Shown piece by piece: positions 47,216 through 59,517 of a stretch of DNA of 64,000 nt (within the stretch, counting starts at the first letter, position 1; the number at the start of each line of letters is the position of its first letter). The position numbers and the translations under genes are program-made. This DNA is from Maratus speciosus (taxonomy: Eukaryota; Arthropoda; Arachnida; Araneae; Salticidae), in assembly GCA_963932465.1 (NCBI GenBank), contig OZ010795.1:521301451-521365450 (forward strand), given 5' to 3'. Below the pieces are notes generated by a model. It was not told where the DNA came from. It worked only from the letters and a program-made list of their open reading frames with translations, and ran no database searches.

Positions 47216-47420
47216 ATTTAATAATCCAATCAGAAATATATGTTCAGTAAATAAAAATAACCGTAATCTTATATATATATATCGTTGTCGCATAATATTT
47301 AGCAGTGATAGAAGCTTTCAAACGTTCTCTGTATGATGTGAATATGCTGAAAACATGGTGTGTACCATCCATAAACCCGATACTCCAATCTCTCTTTCAG
47401 TGCACTGTTGAGAGTGTCTG

Positions 47421-47800
47421 CACAGTAAAAAAAATTCTGTAAAGTTACAAAATTTTCCTAGGAAACTGGAACTTTCCTAGAACTTTTTATGTAACGGCAA
47501 CAACATAAATTCATGTAACAGGAGCTTTTGCGCCGAAAATCAAAAAATTTGCAAGGTTACTAAGATTTTTTTAGGAAACTGGGATGCCTAGGACTTTTTA
47601 TGTAACTACCACCAGTGTTACGGATAAAATTTTAGTATCATTACAGTAATTTTAGAGATTCATTTGTAATGTTACAGATTTCTGTAGCTTTACAAAAACT
47701 AGTTTTGTAGATTAGCAGCTTTTTTTGTACAGTTACAGATAAAAGTTTAGTATGTATGTAACTTTACATCTGTAGAACTACAGGTTTTTTTTTTACAGTG
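47421..47800 (+). mobile_element. CACTGTAAAA-type MITE, copy 1
   Basis: It begins CACAGTAAAAAAAATTCTGT and ends in T-run plus TTTACAGTG. Inside are CCTAGGAAACTGGAACTTTC, ATGTAACGGCAACAACATAA and GCGCCGAAAATC, all found inverted at 49024-49404. It has no gene. A TSD is not clear. Confidence 0.85.
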
Positions 47801-47912
47801 TGTTTATTCGAATCTTGTGCAGAGAAACGAGAAATTGTCCGAAGACATACCCAGTATTTCTAAAGTGTTTTATTATTTCGACCAGAAGAATCATTCATTT
47901 GCATGACAAATC

Positions 47913-48102
47913 CAGTGTTCCCAGTGGGCTACTTTTTTAAAATTCAGATTTCTTTATTGGCACCATTTTTTGGAAATAGTAAAATTCGCCTTATTTAATG
48001 ACATATTAATTAAGGCGAAAACAAGAGGAATTTTACTATTTCAGAAAAGTGGTGCCAATCAAGAAATCTGAATTTAAAAAAAATAGCCCGCTGGCAACAC
48101 TG
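47913..48102. mobile_element. hAT-like MITE with 8-bp TSD
   Basis: CAGTGTTCCCAGTGGGCTAC on the left and GTAGCCCGCTGGCAACACTG-like sequence on the right pair inverted, and the arms continue through TTCAGATTTCTT, TTGGCACCA and AGTAAAATTC. The flanks GACAAATC (47905-47912) and TACAAGTC (48103-48110) match at six of eight bases. CAGTGTTGCCAG-type ends with 8-bp TSDs are typical of hAT elements. Confidence 0.75.
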
Positions 48103-48377
48103 TACAAGTCTATGAGGACATAGGTAACATTTCTTTATAAAAAAAATATCCAGAAAGCAAGATGAAAAACATACAACATAAAGTTCATTAATGTATCGCA
48201 TTGATCACTAAAACAAGGAAGTTCAGGGGAGTGTGACTATTGAATAGCATGCTGGGTGACACCCTGATCCGAGAAAATCTCATCGGTTTGTTTCACTACA
48301 ATATTTGTCACGATAAACACTTATATTTTGCCGTCAGTCATTGTTGTCAAAAATCGCTAAGGCTAACTAATACTAAC

Positions 48378-48660
48378 CAAATATCTTAAATCCCTACAGG
48401 CTATTTGTATTCTCTGTTCAAATACGCTGCTGACGTCAAAATTGCAAAAGTCGTCTAGAGTAAGATAACTGGGTTGTAGAATACGCAACAGAGCGCCGGG
48501 CTTATAATCCTCTCTGTCGCGAAGACCTGGCTTCATACTTTTCTGATATCGAAGTACCTGAGACAGTTTGACTTGCCAATTAATCGGTTCTGTTATAACT
48601 GTTTTATTCGTTGTTAGGACAATGTACATATCTTCACATGTCATCGCAATAACGAAATCT
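48378..48660 (-). CDS. Probable internal exon of an unidentified host gene
   Basis: On the minus strand GATTAAAACAG (acceptor) precedes 283 open bases that end at TTG followed by GTTAGT (donor). The exon has one leading base of a split codon and 94 complete codons, starting DFVIAMTCEDMYIVLTTNKT and including VITEPINWQVKLSQVL, MKPGLRDREDYKPGALLRIL, YLTLDDFCNFDVSSVF and IACRDLRYL. Base composition is richer in G+C than the flanks, and no stop, repeat or transposase motif occurs. The frame reaches a stop only after running past the donor. I do not recognise the protein. Neighbouring exons were not found; a MITE lies 360 bp upstream on its strand. Confidence 0.55.
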
Positions 48661-49023
48661 CTGTTTTAATCAATATATTCAGTTTATTTATAATTCAGCC
48701 TAAATCTTGGAATTATCTCATTGAGTGATGTTAAATTTCTTGGAAAAATCTGTTGTTCATTCAACGATGAGTAAAACATATTATTGCAAAAAAACCGAAA
48801 GACATTTTTTATTGATTTTTTATTTGATGTTACATTAATTGCTGTTTGAAGTAGGTTTGAAATTTAATTATATTTTGTAGATATTTATGATATTTTCTGA
48901 ATCACAAATTTAATTTTTTAACATATTATTTAAATATAATGACGATTTATTTTACACTCTTTAATAAAGTTTATTGTACGATTATTTAATAGTAATTTAA
49001 ATTCAAACAAAATAGGAATGATA

Positions 49024-49404
49024 CACTGTAAAAAAAAATCTGTAGTTCTACAGATGTAAAGTTACATGCTTACTAAACTTTGAACTGTAACTGTACGAAA
49101 AAAGCTGCAAATCTACAAAACTAGTTTTTGTAAAGCTACAAAAATCTGTAACTTTACAAATGAATCTGCTAAAATTTCAGTAATCTTACTAAACTTTTAC
49201 TTGTAACCCTGGCTGCAGTTACATGAAAAGTTCTCGGAATCCCAGTTTCCAAAAAAATTCTTAGTAACCTTACAGATGTTTTGATTTTCGGCGCAAAAGA
49301 GTGTCTGTTACATGAAATTTTGTTGTTGCCGTTACATGAAAAGTTCTAGGAATCCCAGTTTCCTAGAAAAACTTTAGTAACTTCACAGATTTTTTTTTAC
49401 AGTG
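49024..49404 (-). mobile_element. CACTGTAAAA-type MITE, copy 2, inverted
   Basis: CACTGTAAAAAAAAATCTGT to TTTTTTTTACAGTG. The interior is the reverse complement of copy 1 with good identity (TTTTCGGCGCAAAAG, GTTGTTGCCGTTACATG, AAGTTCTAGGAATCCCAGTT). The two copies flank the hAT-like MITE and the probable exon. Confidence 0.85.
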
Positions 49405-52400
49405 TAAGAAAGATTTTTTTAGACATTTTATGACAAGTCAGTATTTAAAAATGTTTTTAATAACAAAACTTTACGAATGAAAGTTTAAGCTCATCTTAAA
49501 TGCATGGGGCCTAATTTTGTTATTGACAATGATTCTAAGTACTAATGATCATTATATTATAAATCTAATAAATATTAAAAATATTAAAAATAATCATAAT
49601 AATAAATTATCAAATATTAAATCTAATAATTACTTTTAAACTTGCCTACAAAAATATTATAATGCATTTTTAAAACCTAAAAAACCTATTTTTTAAATAA
49701 AATTAACAATATTCATTATAAGAGGCAATACACATTTTAAGATGTCTTAAAAATACTTTTAGCAATCCTTCGATTTATTTTATGATTGGCACATTTGTTA
49801 TAGACAATATTAAATGCAATCTGCACGTAATTGAGATATGGATTACGCTTTGATTGCCGATATCAATATAAAGAGAATGATATTTTTCCTTAAAAAAAGA
49901 TGGAATAATTAAGAGCAGATTCGCATTTATCATTCATAAAAATTCAGTTCTTCCTCTAAGTACCTCCTACGTTGTGTTACGTGTGTTTATCTTGTATTTT
50001 TTCAGTATATGAATTGAAGACTTGTAACGATACATGTGTACACCAAAATTCAGAAAAATAGTTTAATTTTTCTTCTGATAGTATTCCTTCTGAGGCAAAC
50101 TAATTCTGTTCCAAATATGGTTAAATAATTGATCGAAACCAGAATTTACGAACAAATTGATTTGAAAACATATAAATGCATTTTCCCCAATACATTATAA
50201 AAGCAAAATGTAAATAAAATCTTCTGGTGAAATTTCAGTAGTTGGAGATTGATATCAAGTGATATAAATATTAAATCACCATCGTTCAAAGGGTTAATAG
50301 ACGTATATACTTTGCCTAGATAAGGGCGTTCTGAATGCCGTTTTGTGTAATAAATATCAGTTCACTATTTTTATATATATAAGAAAATTGTTGATGTTAA
50401 AGTCTAGAATATACATACTTAGTCTGATAATAAGGTTTTATTTTTAAAACGTTCTTACTTCTTGAGTTTAACTGATAATAAATAATTCATTTTTTACGTT
50501 ACGAATATTTTTAATATAATCCAAAATACATTTTTTGCTTACTTCTAAAAACTGTTACGTTACTAAAATCTCCCGGTTTAATGTATATTTAAGTAAATAT
50601 TCATTACAAAAATTCCAGTGGGATTATCAAGCTCATATAGAATTTTTTATTCATGATTTAATTATACATTTTGTCTTTTAATTATGTTAAGCATCTGAAG
50701 CGAAAGATAATATTTTTTCTACAAAGCTCAGAAAAGAAATCAAAGAAGTTTAAAAGAAAATGGATATTTATGAAATATTTTAGCTTCAGTGGTTTTATAA
50801 TCCCATAAGACGCTATTGATATCTTAGTTTTTATATGTCACAAAAAATTATGATACATTTTTATCAGAAAACTTTCAATAAAACAATTAAAAATGATTCT
50901 CAAACTTGCGTTTATTTAAAGCATAAATCTTTAAGTAACAACCGTCTGAAAAAAAAATCATTGATATGTCTTTCATTACATGAAATGTTTATTTTCATTT
51001 TGTCTATGAAATGAAACATGCGAGTATTTTGCTTATTAGAAAAATACTTAAATCCCTGATTTTAGGTATTTTAATAAAATCTATGTCTACTTTGAAGAGA
51101 TTTTTTTTAAATCATTCTAATGTTCATTAAAATCCCTGTATGTATGTATGCACAAAAGGAAAATAAAATACGTTTCAAAAGTCACAGAAAATAGTTTTTT
51201 TGCACAAGAGTACCCTGTTTATTATTTCCTAAAAAGTTATTGCAGTTAACTTTACTTCAAAAATTGTTGTAAAACGTTTTATTTTCATACAAACTTTGAA
51301 AGTCACAACGCTTTTCAAAAATACTTTCATAACAAATTTCATTACGTATTTACCTAAAGTATAATATTCTGAAATTATTGTTTGGATACCTATAAAAAAA
51401 ATTAAGTTATAATAAAAATAGTATTTACTATACATTAGGCAGACAAAAATTTAAAAAAAAAAGGTTTTTAACCTTAAATTAGAAGAAATGTTCAACTTTC
51501 AGTTTGAATAGCACCTTTGGCAATATGTTTCTTTGTAGGACCCGCTTAGATGCTTCATCTTACTAGATAATAAAGCTCAAAATTATTGTTAGGGAATGGA
51601 AAAAGATGGAGTAGACTTTAAAGAATTAGAAGTGAAGTTATATTTACATATATTTACATAGCTCCCAATAGCTACGATTTTGCATCATAAAATATTTTCA
51701 AGAGGTAATTTTTGACTTATTTATTTATAGAAAGCTTCGATTAATTGAGACAAATGTTCCTACCCAGAAAAAGTGGTGATAAAATATCGTAGAAATAAGA
51801 AAAAATGTACCAATACATCTGCGCAATATCCAATGAGAAGAAACTGTATGCATTCTGAAATAATAAAGTTAATGTCAAATACCAGCAACAAATAAAATGT
51901 TGTCAAAACGTCACCATACTAAAATTTTTTTTCTGCAAAATTTAATAGATCAAACTTTTTCCGCATCGGTATATTTTACATTATTGCGAGAGAAACAGTA
52001 ACGTGCATATAGTAGCATATAACCATACAATGAGTCATGTATGGTGGCCTAACTTTGCACAGTTATCTTATATAAGGTTCAGTTGATGATGTAATTTTAA
52101 TCGGCTTCTCAAAAACATCCCTCCCCTCTCACTTCATTCCTCCGTTGTCATGGAAAGAGTAGATCAGTCAGTAAGCCAATTACGATGTCACCATTGGTAC
52201 TCACCTAATATAAAAACCAAGAAACAGATCTTTGAAGTCGATTGAAATTACATATAGTATAGAGGATGACAAAAGTACCAATTCATCATTTAAACCCCGT
52301 GCTTCATAAATGTAAAGTTAATATATACAGATTCAGTACGATTATTCGCAAATGATATTCATGTCTGTTAGATTAAGTGCGAAATTCATCTTGGGAAGCT

Positions 52401-53563
52401 TTCGATTACAGTGCATTTTATACTTTTTTATTGATGTCTCGCATTTCGTTTCGTAATTTTTTATTTAATTTATTTATCTTATTATCATGGAGTGCCATCG
52501 GAGCTTCTTGGAAGTATACCCTGAACTTTTAGGGTCCTGGAGAATGCAGGAGTGAAAATCCCTGATTTAATGTATAATGCTTTAAAGCAGAGAAAGATTT
52601 ACGCATATTGTTCTAACTTCAACAGAGTTCATACGTACCAAGGGATTCAGTAAATTTTAGCTCTTTTATTACCAGAAATTTCGTAAAGTACTGGTCGGTA
52701 TATCTGAAGATGAATTTTTTTTTTTTCATTAAATAAGGCAAATATTACTTTACAAAAATTCTGATAAAAGGTGCTTGAAAGTCCTTGAAGCGTACGAACC
52801 CTGTTATACTACTCAGCAGAAGAATTTTATTGTGGAATGCGACAATGACCAAAATGTATGTCTTTATATTCTTGAAATTTCAAATAGCATTATAAATTAA
52901 TCATTAGCTTTTACAGAAAAATATCATTCCGAAATGCATTGTGTTTGACGTTTTAGCAAAATAAAATAAAATATCTAAGGTGGTCAATAAATATATTAAA
53001 AGTGTTATTTTTGTTAAATGTTGTGTCCATGTTTTGTATTTTTATACAAATTTTCCATTAAAATGAGACTCGGTATGTACCGCAATGGAATAATAACTAT
53101 ATTTGTTTTGTTACAGCATATGTTTTAGTGGGTTTTTCACTGCAATACCGTTCTAAGCACAATTTATAATATAGTCTATGTTTTGTGTCATTGGTGCATA
53201 CTTCCACACGAGAGAATTTAACACTATTCTAAACATATTTTTATAAATCAAAGTATCCTTCATTTTGGTGTTTTAAATCTCTGAAAACTTGGATTTAGAA
53301 AAAAGTGAGAATTCAGTTACTTTGACCCAAATATAAAAAAAACGTTTTCATTTTATGAATGGAAATACGTGTTTCTGTTTATTATGAGCTTTAAAGTAAA
53401 ATGCAGATCTGTTTAGCCATCGTGTATTAAAGATCACAGTAGCGCCCCGAATTAAACCAATTTTTTAACAACATGGACACTTCTTTACCGAGTTAGGAAA
53501 ATGTAAATTCGTACAATATGTGTCCCGATTCGTGTGATTAAGTAAAAATAACAAAGTATTTTT
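49405..53563. other. AT-rich stretch, no feature seen
   Basis: About 4.2 kb without paired ends, arrays or credible frames. A short TATACCCTGAACTTTTAGGG to CAGGAGTG stretch near 52520-52555 looks less AT-rich but was not identified. Confidence 0.45.
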
Positions 53564-55463
53564 ATATGATGGGCTCACAACCATAGTAGGCCAAGTCCAT
53601 TTTTCTTTATTGTGAATAATAATGCTTAAAAGTTCTTAATACATACTTAATTCAGGCCAAGTGATTTCTAAGAATTATATGCGGTAATATTCAATTTAAA
53701 GTATCATTTTTATAGCGCGCTACTTTTACAAATGACAAATTAATATTTTTATTGAAAATCTATACGTTTTTCTTTAAAAAAAATAAGTATTTGGTCCAGT
53801 ATGGTTCTGATATTTTCATGTGTTAATAAAGACTTGTTTAATATAATTATAAAAACTCTTGATTTTGATTTATATATACTTATTCTATTTTTTACTCAAA
53901 GAGTGAAAGATATTACCAGTTACCATAAATCATTCACTGTGCACAATACTACCATCATTATCAACGTCACATGATGTACTCTAGAGGAAGTAGCTTGGAA
54001 CTTGGTATTGACCTCTGCTGGAAGATTCTTGAAGTAAACGTGAAGAATTGGTGGGAGATATGGTAGAAGATCAATTCTATCTTTCTTTTTGTCCAAAGTA
54101 AATTTTCTACGACCCACGTACAACGCATCTTGACTGACATTTGACAAAGAAAGTAACTTGTGCGCTCGCGAGCCCGATTTTCCAAATTTATTTTGCGAAG
54201 AGGTTGATCCTCATTGAGGGTTTCTTTCAACAGTAACATGAAAAGAGAACCTCTCACAACTCGTAGCCATGCAATATCCACCCAACTAAAACAGGTTCCC
54301 GCAGTATCCTTCTTTCTGTTTGTTATACTTTGTTCCAAAGCTGTAGTAGAAAGAAAGTCGGAATTCTTATCTTCAATGACATCAAATTTAGGATATTTCC
54401 TCTTTGCATTCATAATAGTTTACTTTCAGTCTCCAGGAACATAGGTGTGTTGTTTCTTGATATTAGCTGCTTCAATCGAGTTACAACGTTTCGCTGATGT
54501 CTTGCAACAATGCTAGAAAGGTCGTGAGAACCTCTTCCTCCCACTTTTTCATCTATTTCATCCCAGACGTACATGTATCCCACATTATTATTAAAGGAAT
54601 GCACCCAAAAGTTATAAACATATAGATTGCGTTTATAATAAGCTATGTACGTTGAAATCTTAGAAAGGTTAGTGCTTTTTTCAAGTCGAATGTACAGCAG
54701 TAAGTTTCACCAAAGGCTTTAATTTTATCCGTTTTCATTTTCTGTCTAGCCTGTTTAGCTATTCGCAAGTGGAGCTCTCCTTCGATTTCAAGACATTTTC
54801 AAGTCTTTTCACCATTTTTCGTCGAGAGTTTGATTGATATGTCATCACATAATTTACATGTATCTGTACTTGGCGGCTTGAAGTGTAAATTAAACTTTTT
54901 ATTTTAAGACTTTGTAATAAAATTTCTATTTGACGGGGTACGTATTCTTTTTTGTACATTCCTCTCTAGGCCTAAGATCGAACTATGTGATTAGAGTTTC
55001 CCTCTTTGAAATGATTTTTTTAAGAAAACGCTGTCGATATTTTTACAGTATTTTTTACCGAGAGGAGGAGAATCATCAAAAACAATATTACTTTCCCTTC
55101 ATAGTTTATACATCTGATTCACGAACGTTTATTTTTCATCAGAAGTTTTGAAATTGCTGCTTATTTAAAATACAACTTTTTTGATAGCAATCAGTCAAGA
55201 TTTAGACAATAATGGGTAACAGATAAAAAAGTAGTGATAGAGTAGTACACTGATGAATGGATTTGATTCAGTATGATTGTGAAGGTTTCTTGTATTACTT
55301 CACCAACTCTGGTCACAGATGCAATCTATGAGAAAGTATGTGAACTACAGACTTTGTGCTCGATGGCAGTTATTAAACACAGTTTACTGCACCTTCTACA
55401 TGAGCTATCTCATTTTTTTTCTAAAAGTGGACTTGGTCTACTATGGTTGTGAGCCCATCATAT
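53564..55463 (-). mobile_element. TIR transposon of an unnamed transposase-like family
   Basis: ATATGATGGGCTCACAACCA plus TAGTAGGCCAAGTCCA at 53564-53599 is matched inverted at 55428-55463, 35 of 36 bases by eye. Between them lies a minus-strand broken gene (53994-54960). The combination of inverted ends and a transposase-like gene indicates a DNA transposon of about 1.9 kb. No direct duplication outside the ends was seen. Confidence 0.65.
53994..54960 (-). pseudogene. Transposase-like gene of an unnamed arthropod family, frameshifted
   Basis: Pieces in order on the minus strand, in changing frames: TYQSNSRRKMVKRLENVLKS; LHLRIAKQARQKMKTDKIKA with YCCTFDLKKALTFLRF; HSFNNNVGYMYVWDEIDEKV then GGRGSHDLSSIVARHQ; DFLSTTALEQSITNRKKDTA with WVDIAWLRV, LKETLNEDQPL; and finally GRRKFTLDKKKDRIDLLPYL with PPILHVYFKNLPAE. 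I recognise this layout (a Cys/His-poor basic start, an FDL...-WDE core and a KKK-D-LLPxxPP ending) from a frequent uncharacterised protein family of arthropods and cnidarians. Its enzymology is unknown to me. At least four frame changes and several stops make it a pseudogene. The acidic residues that would form a catalytic site cannot be assigned here. Confidence 0.65.
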
Positions 55464-55946
55464 GTTGTACTGAAACGGAAAATGAATTTCATAAAACGTT
55501 ATATGAATATTTTACACATAAAATAAACAAGATTGTTATTAAATATGCAGATTTTATGAAAGTTTATACACACTTCTATAAGAACTTTTTATGTAATAGA
55601 AAGAGAAAATGTCACAAAATACTTAATTGATTAAGAAATTGACGTTTTATTATATATATTTTCGTGATCGAGTATTGCAATTAAATAAAGAATATATAAC
55701 ATCCATCCATCATTCTTTATCCGTCATATCATACTCGCAAAAGTGCTGTGATAGATCAATTGTTTTTTAGTATATTAAAAGATAAGGAAGTCATGTTAAA
55801 TTCAATAACAATAATAACAAATATTTAACTTGCATTTTTATGCAATGTTTTAGTCAAAGAGGTTGCACAGGAATATTTTAAAGTCATAAAAAGAAATTAA
55901 AAACAATCTGTACTTAAATTAAAGTTGTTCCGAAATCTTAAATATA
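55464..55946. other. AT-rich stretch, no feature seen
   Basis: The open frame that runs from 55319 across the end of the preceding element has no recognisable motif. Confidence 0.4.
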
Positions 55947-56680
55947 CAGGGTGATTGAAAACTATATGTCAGAAATGTAAAGACAGGTAGAGGGTACCTA
56001 AAAAGGCCGATTTCGTATAGGAATGTGGGTGAAGAAATGTAGCGGTAAGGCAGTAGGGGGAGTTGTTAAGTTCAGCGGATGAAAAACGTTTCGCTGGTTT
56101 CAGTCGTCATTCCCTAACAAATATCGAACAACATGCATTGTTACACCAATTGCTGAGCTTGCTGACATGCATTTCAGGTATGGGGCTAAACAAGAAAATG
56201 GCTCACACCCAACGCACGTCCATCAAATCTCGAACTTGTCGAAGGACTATCCTCTACTGTGCATAATACTGATTCTACAACTGCATGAATTCTGAGATAT
56301 CTTATAGTGCCCGTATCATGCCTGTAAGCATAAAATGATCAACTCGCATACAACTCCCAATTAAGACGCTCAAACGTTCGGGGATCAGGCAGAAATTTGC
56401 CCGGGAATCGCTCTACGTAAATCCTTTGAGTAGCCAATCCATTTCCTTGCACAACCCCGTAAATGAAATTCATATCATCAAGCTCCGCATTGGTGTAATA
56501 ATGCATATAACTCGAAATCCCTGTGGGAAATGACGATTAAAGCCAGGGAAGAGCATTCATCCGCCGCACTCAACAACGCCCACTACTGCCTCAACTCTGA
56601 ATTATCCAAATTCCTATACGATATCTGCTTATTTATGTCCCTGCCTTTATACCTCTGACATGTAGTTTTGAAGCACCCTG
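55947..56680 (-). mobile_element. Mariner/IS630-type element with TA TSD
   Basis: CAGGGTGATTGAAAACTATA on the left and ACATGTAGTTTTGAAGCACC plus CTG on the right are inverted ends flanked by TA (55945-55946 and 56681-56682). Pairing continues inward in patches, including TCGTATAGGAAT-type words. It holds the N-terminal part of a transposase on the minus strand. Confidence 0.85.
56225..56506 (-). pseudogene. N-terminal (DUF4817-type) part of a mariner-like transposase
   Basis: On the minus strand MHYYTNAELDDMNFIYGVVQ, GNGLATQRIYVERFPGKFLP and DPRTFERLNWELYAS form the helix-turn-helix unit of the DUF4817 type (YxxxExxDMxFIYG...NGxAxxRxYxERFPxRxLPxxxTF). After an in-frame stop, RHDTGTIRYLR and EDSPSTSSR continue in the same frame; in this family they lie just before the DDE domain. 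The DDE domain itself is missing. The C-terminal remnant at 11980-12225 belongs to the same broad group. Confidence 0.8.
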
Positions 56681-57144
56681 TATTATGTATTTACATATGC
56701 TTTAATAAGTTTTCAAAATACACCTAACTGAAAAAAAACATGACAATTTATATTTCAAAAAGTTTATCATAGTTTATTTAATGAAATTTTGATGTTTTTA
56801 AGTTATTTTCGAAAATTGTTCCATATTTTATAATTTAGGGGCATTCTGGAAAACTTTTTGTGAAAAGTGAACAGTTTATCAAATGTTGTATATTAGCACA
56901 AGATGCTCACTGAAAATTATACATGGAAAACCTAGTCAACTTTACCTTAGAAAAAAACATTTATTTATTTGCCTTTTTTAAATTAATGCAGATGTTTCTG
57001 TCATTCAAATAGGCGTTTATTATTAAATGTGTTGGTTTAAATAATAAAAAAACTTGAAACAAAAGACATGTTTGTGTTAACAGAATACAATTTGTATTAA
57101 TCATTTGAATCTCTTTATCTGCCCTATATATGCAGAGTGCATAG

Positions 57145-57437
57145 GAAAGTTCATTTAACCTGGAAATATTTGCTTGAGAGCTACAGCTATGCAAGTTACG
57201 TAACGGTATAGTAAAGCGACTGTGATCGATTTAATGCAAACGAGAGCAGCGCCCCTAGTGATTGTCATTTGTGCAGCGCCTCGAGTATTTGGTAGATAGC
57301 CACTGCGAATCGAAAACGAAAAGGGATAGTTCTAAATTTCCAATTACAAAGTTTTAGAGCACCAGTTTATTATTACGAATATATTACTTGGTATACCTGA
57401 ATAATATAATGACCTGTATACCCAAAAATGTCCATAA
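57145..57437 (+). mobile_element. Solo arm of the 18.5-kb foldback family
   Basis: GAAAGTTCATTTAACCTGG, AGCTACAGCTATGCAAGTTA, GCAAACGAGAGCAGCGCC, AATTTCCAATTACAAAGTTT and ACCCAAAAATGTCC follow the arm of the element at 18474-19660. Extra bases (a second GCAGCGCC) are present near 57270. No inverted partner exists nearby. Confidence 0.75.
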
Positions 57438-57915
57438 TATGACATAAAACCAAACAATAAATACTATTTCATTTATTCATTATTTATTGCTATTAATAAA
57501 ATAAAGGTCATGATTTTATTCAAGATGTTTTCTTATGAACAAAAACGTATTCTCATTATAAAAATAAAATAAAACGAAATATTACAAGAGAAGTTATCTT
57601 TTTATACAAGTATGCTCTTTTTATTTTTGCCATATATCAGCAAAAATAATTAAGCTTTCGTCATTAAAAATTCTCAAATTTTTATTTTGTATGTCGAAAT
57701 AAAGCCGATTTGTAAATAGTAAACGCATGATCGATAAATATATAAATTTATTGTTATTTTTAAAATGATGTTAATACAAATAAAAGACTATATAACAGCA
57801 CAACTCTTCATCTACATGTAAATCGCATTTTTTAACTTCTGACTCACATCTTTTAATATCAATTAAAGCGTAAAAATAAATTGAAGTGCCTAGAAGCAAC
57901 AGAAGTAATAATAAA

Positions 57916-59511
57916 CTAGTTAGTGCCCGTCAAGAATTGACGGTAAATAACATGAATGTTTCATTAGAAAAATTCTTTAATTTTTAATTAGTTGCTTTTA
58001 ATTTAATTATTGAATGACGAATTATCTGACGAATTTTTATATTGGATAAGTGATTCTTATTTCTTTAAGGGGATAGATGGTGCTGCCAGTCTAACCTATT
58101 CAATGAAGTGAAAGAATTTTAAGTTTATAATTTACAACTAATTATGATTGCTTTTTATCAGAAATTTACCTAAAAACACCGAGTAAAAAATTATTTTTAC
58201 TTATTATGACCTAATTTTTTTTAATAACAATATCTATTTTCATTTATTTATTTATTTGTTAAAACTACACGGCCATTAAAATCTGCCATGAATTTTATTT
58301 TTACCTGTCTCACTCTCTAAAAACTTAAATTTGAAAGTTGATGTAGCTAGCAATCTATAATATATATTTTATTACTTGAATTTTATTTTACATTTTATAC
58401 ATATTTTAAATATGAAACCTGAATAACAAGGTAATTTCTTTTATAGCTATTATGCGAATATTTTTTTTCCATTTTATTTTTTTACGGAAATGAATGACAG
58501 ACTTTTCTTTCTGACATACACGCATATATATTCATGATAATGGTCAGAAAATATAACGAAAATTTTAGATCAACTCAATTTATTTAATTGATAATTACAT
58601 GCAAAATATTTTAGCTTAAATATTTTAAATATAAAATCATTATTTTTTCAAAAATGATTTGAGTGTTAAATTTTATTTAATAATAAAGCATTCAAACAAT
58701 AATAATAATAAAATAAAAATCCTATAACTTCTCTTCCTAATAAAATACGTCATTATTGAAATGCATCATCGACAAATATATTACTCGTTTTGCCATGCTT
58801 GGGTTCGAACCTGCGTCTTGTACAAAAATTCAGAGCTTTAAAGTGCTGCGTAACCCCGCTACGCTAGCGGGGACTAGTTTTACTTCCTTCTAAATTGAAG
58901 AGGTTCGAAGAACAGTTGACGCATACGAATGTCTTGACTTTGATTTCTGATCTCACAGAAATAGTTTTGCGCTTTAATAATTTATACCTTATTTTTTTCA
59001 AAGAAGTAGCTACAACTTAATATGCTAGTTTCCTTCGTGTATAACTATTGGCAATTCATAAGACGGATCACAGAGTCCATAACTTTTAGCCTCAACTTAC
59101 TGTGTTTATCTTCTGTGTGTAATATGACCAAAACAATATGACGCCCCGAAATAAACTGTTTCTTGCTCTTAGTATAGACACAATACATTTTTTAATTGTT
59201 AATAATGCTGGAAGAGCCAAATAATATTAACTTTGTAAAAGAAAGAAATCTTGTTTACAGTAAGATCGAATAGCAGACGAACTTAAACGTGCAGCGCGTC
59301 ACTCCAAAGGCAGACTTGTACTGCGCATACGCAAATGTAGAATTTTAATTTAAAATTACGGCTAATTAATAAAACATTTGAACAAACGAATGGATGATAA
59401 CAAATCAGTGGCCAAATATCTTTCATTTAAAAAAAGATTGGTGTAATTTGATGCAGTAGTTTATTCTCACGGACTGTCGAAAGAAAACGCTTAGCGTTTT
59501 AAATATATAGA
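57916..59511 (-). mobile_element. Helitron with canonical ends (minus strand)
   Basis: On the minus strand it starts TCTATATATTTAAAACGC at 59511, preceded by A. It ends with the hairpin CCGTCA-ATTC-TTGACGG, a short spacer and CTAG (57916-57919), followed by T. The interior, about 1.6 kb, shows no Rep or helicase domain. A tRNA-like or hairpin structure lies inside at 58801-58877. A mariner-type element starts 7 bp outside its 5' end. Confidence 0.85.
58801..58877 (-). ncRNA. tRNA-like sequence or SINE head
   Basis: On the minus strand TAGCGTAGCGGGG fits the internal A box, and GCGTA-GCGGGGT-TACGC forms a perfect D-arm. GGTTCGAACCC fits the B box 55 bases downstream. The acceptor ends do not pair and no good anticodon arm forms, so it is not an intact tRNA. 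A tRNA-derived SINE head fits best. Read on the plus strand, the same bases form a hairpin CCCCGCTA-CGC-TAGCGGGG followed by ACTAG and T, which looks like a Helitron 3' end. Confidence 0.45.
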
Positions 59512-59517
59512 TGTATA

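Noticed and set aside
52080..52240. Less AT-rich stretch with CCTCCCCTCTC and a TATAAAAACC word, considered as a promoter.
   Set aside because: No transcript, start motif or downstream gene is visible to support it.
55319..55630. 103-residue plus-strand frame.
   Set aside because: It spans the right end of a transposon into AT-rich flank, lacks motifs and has biased composition.
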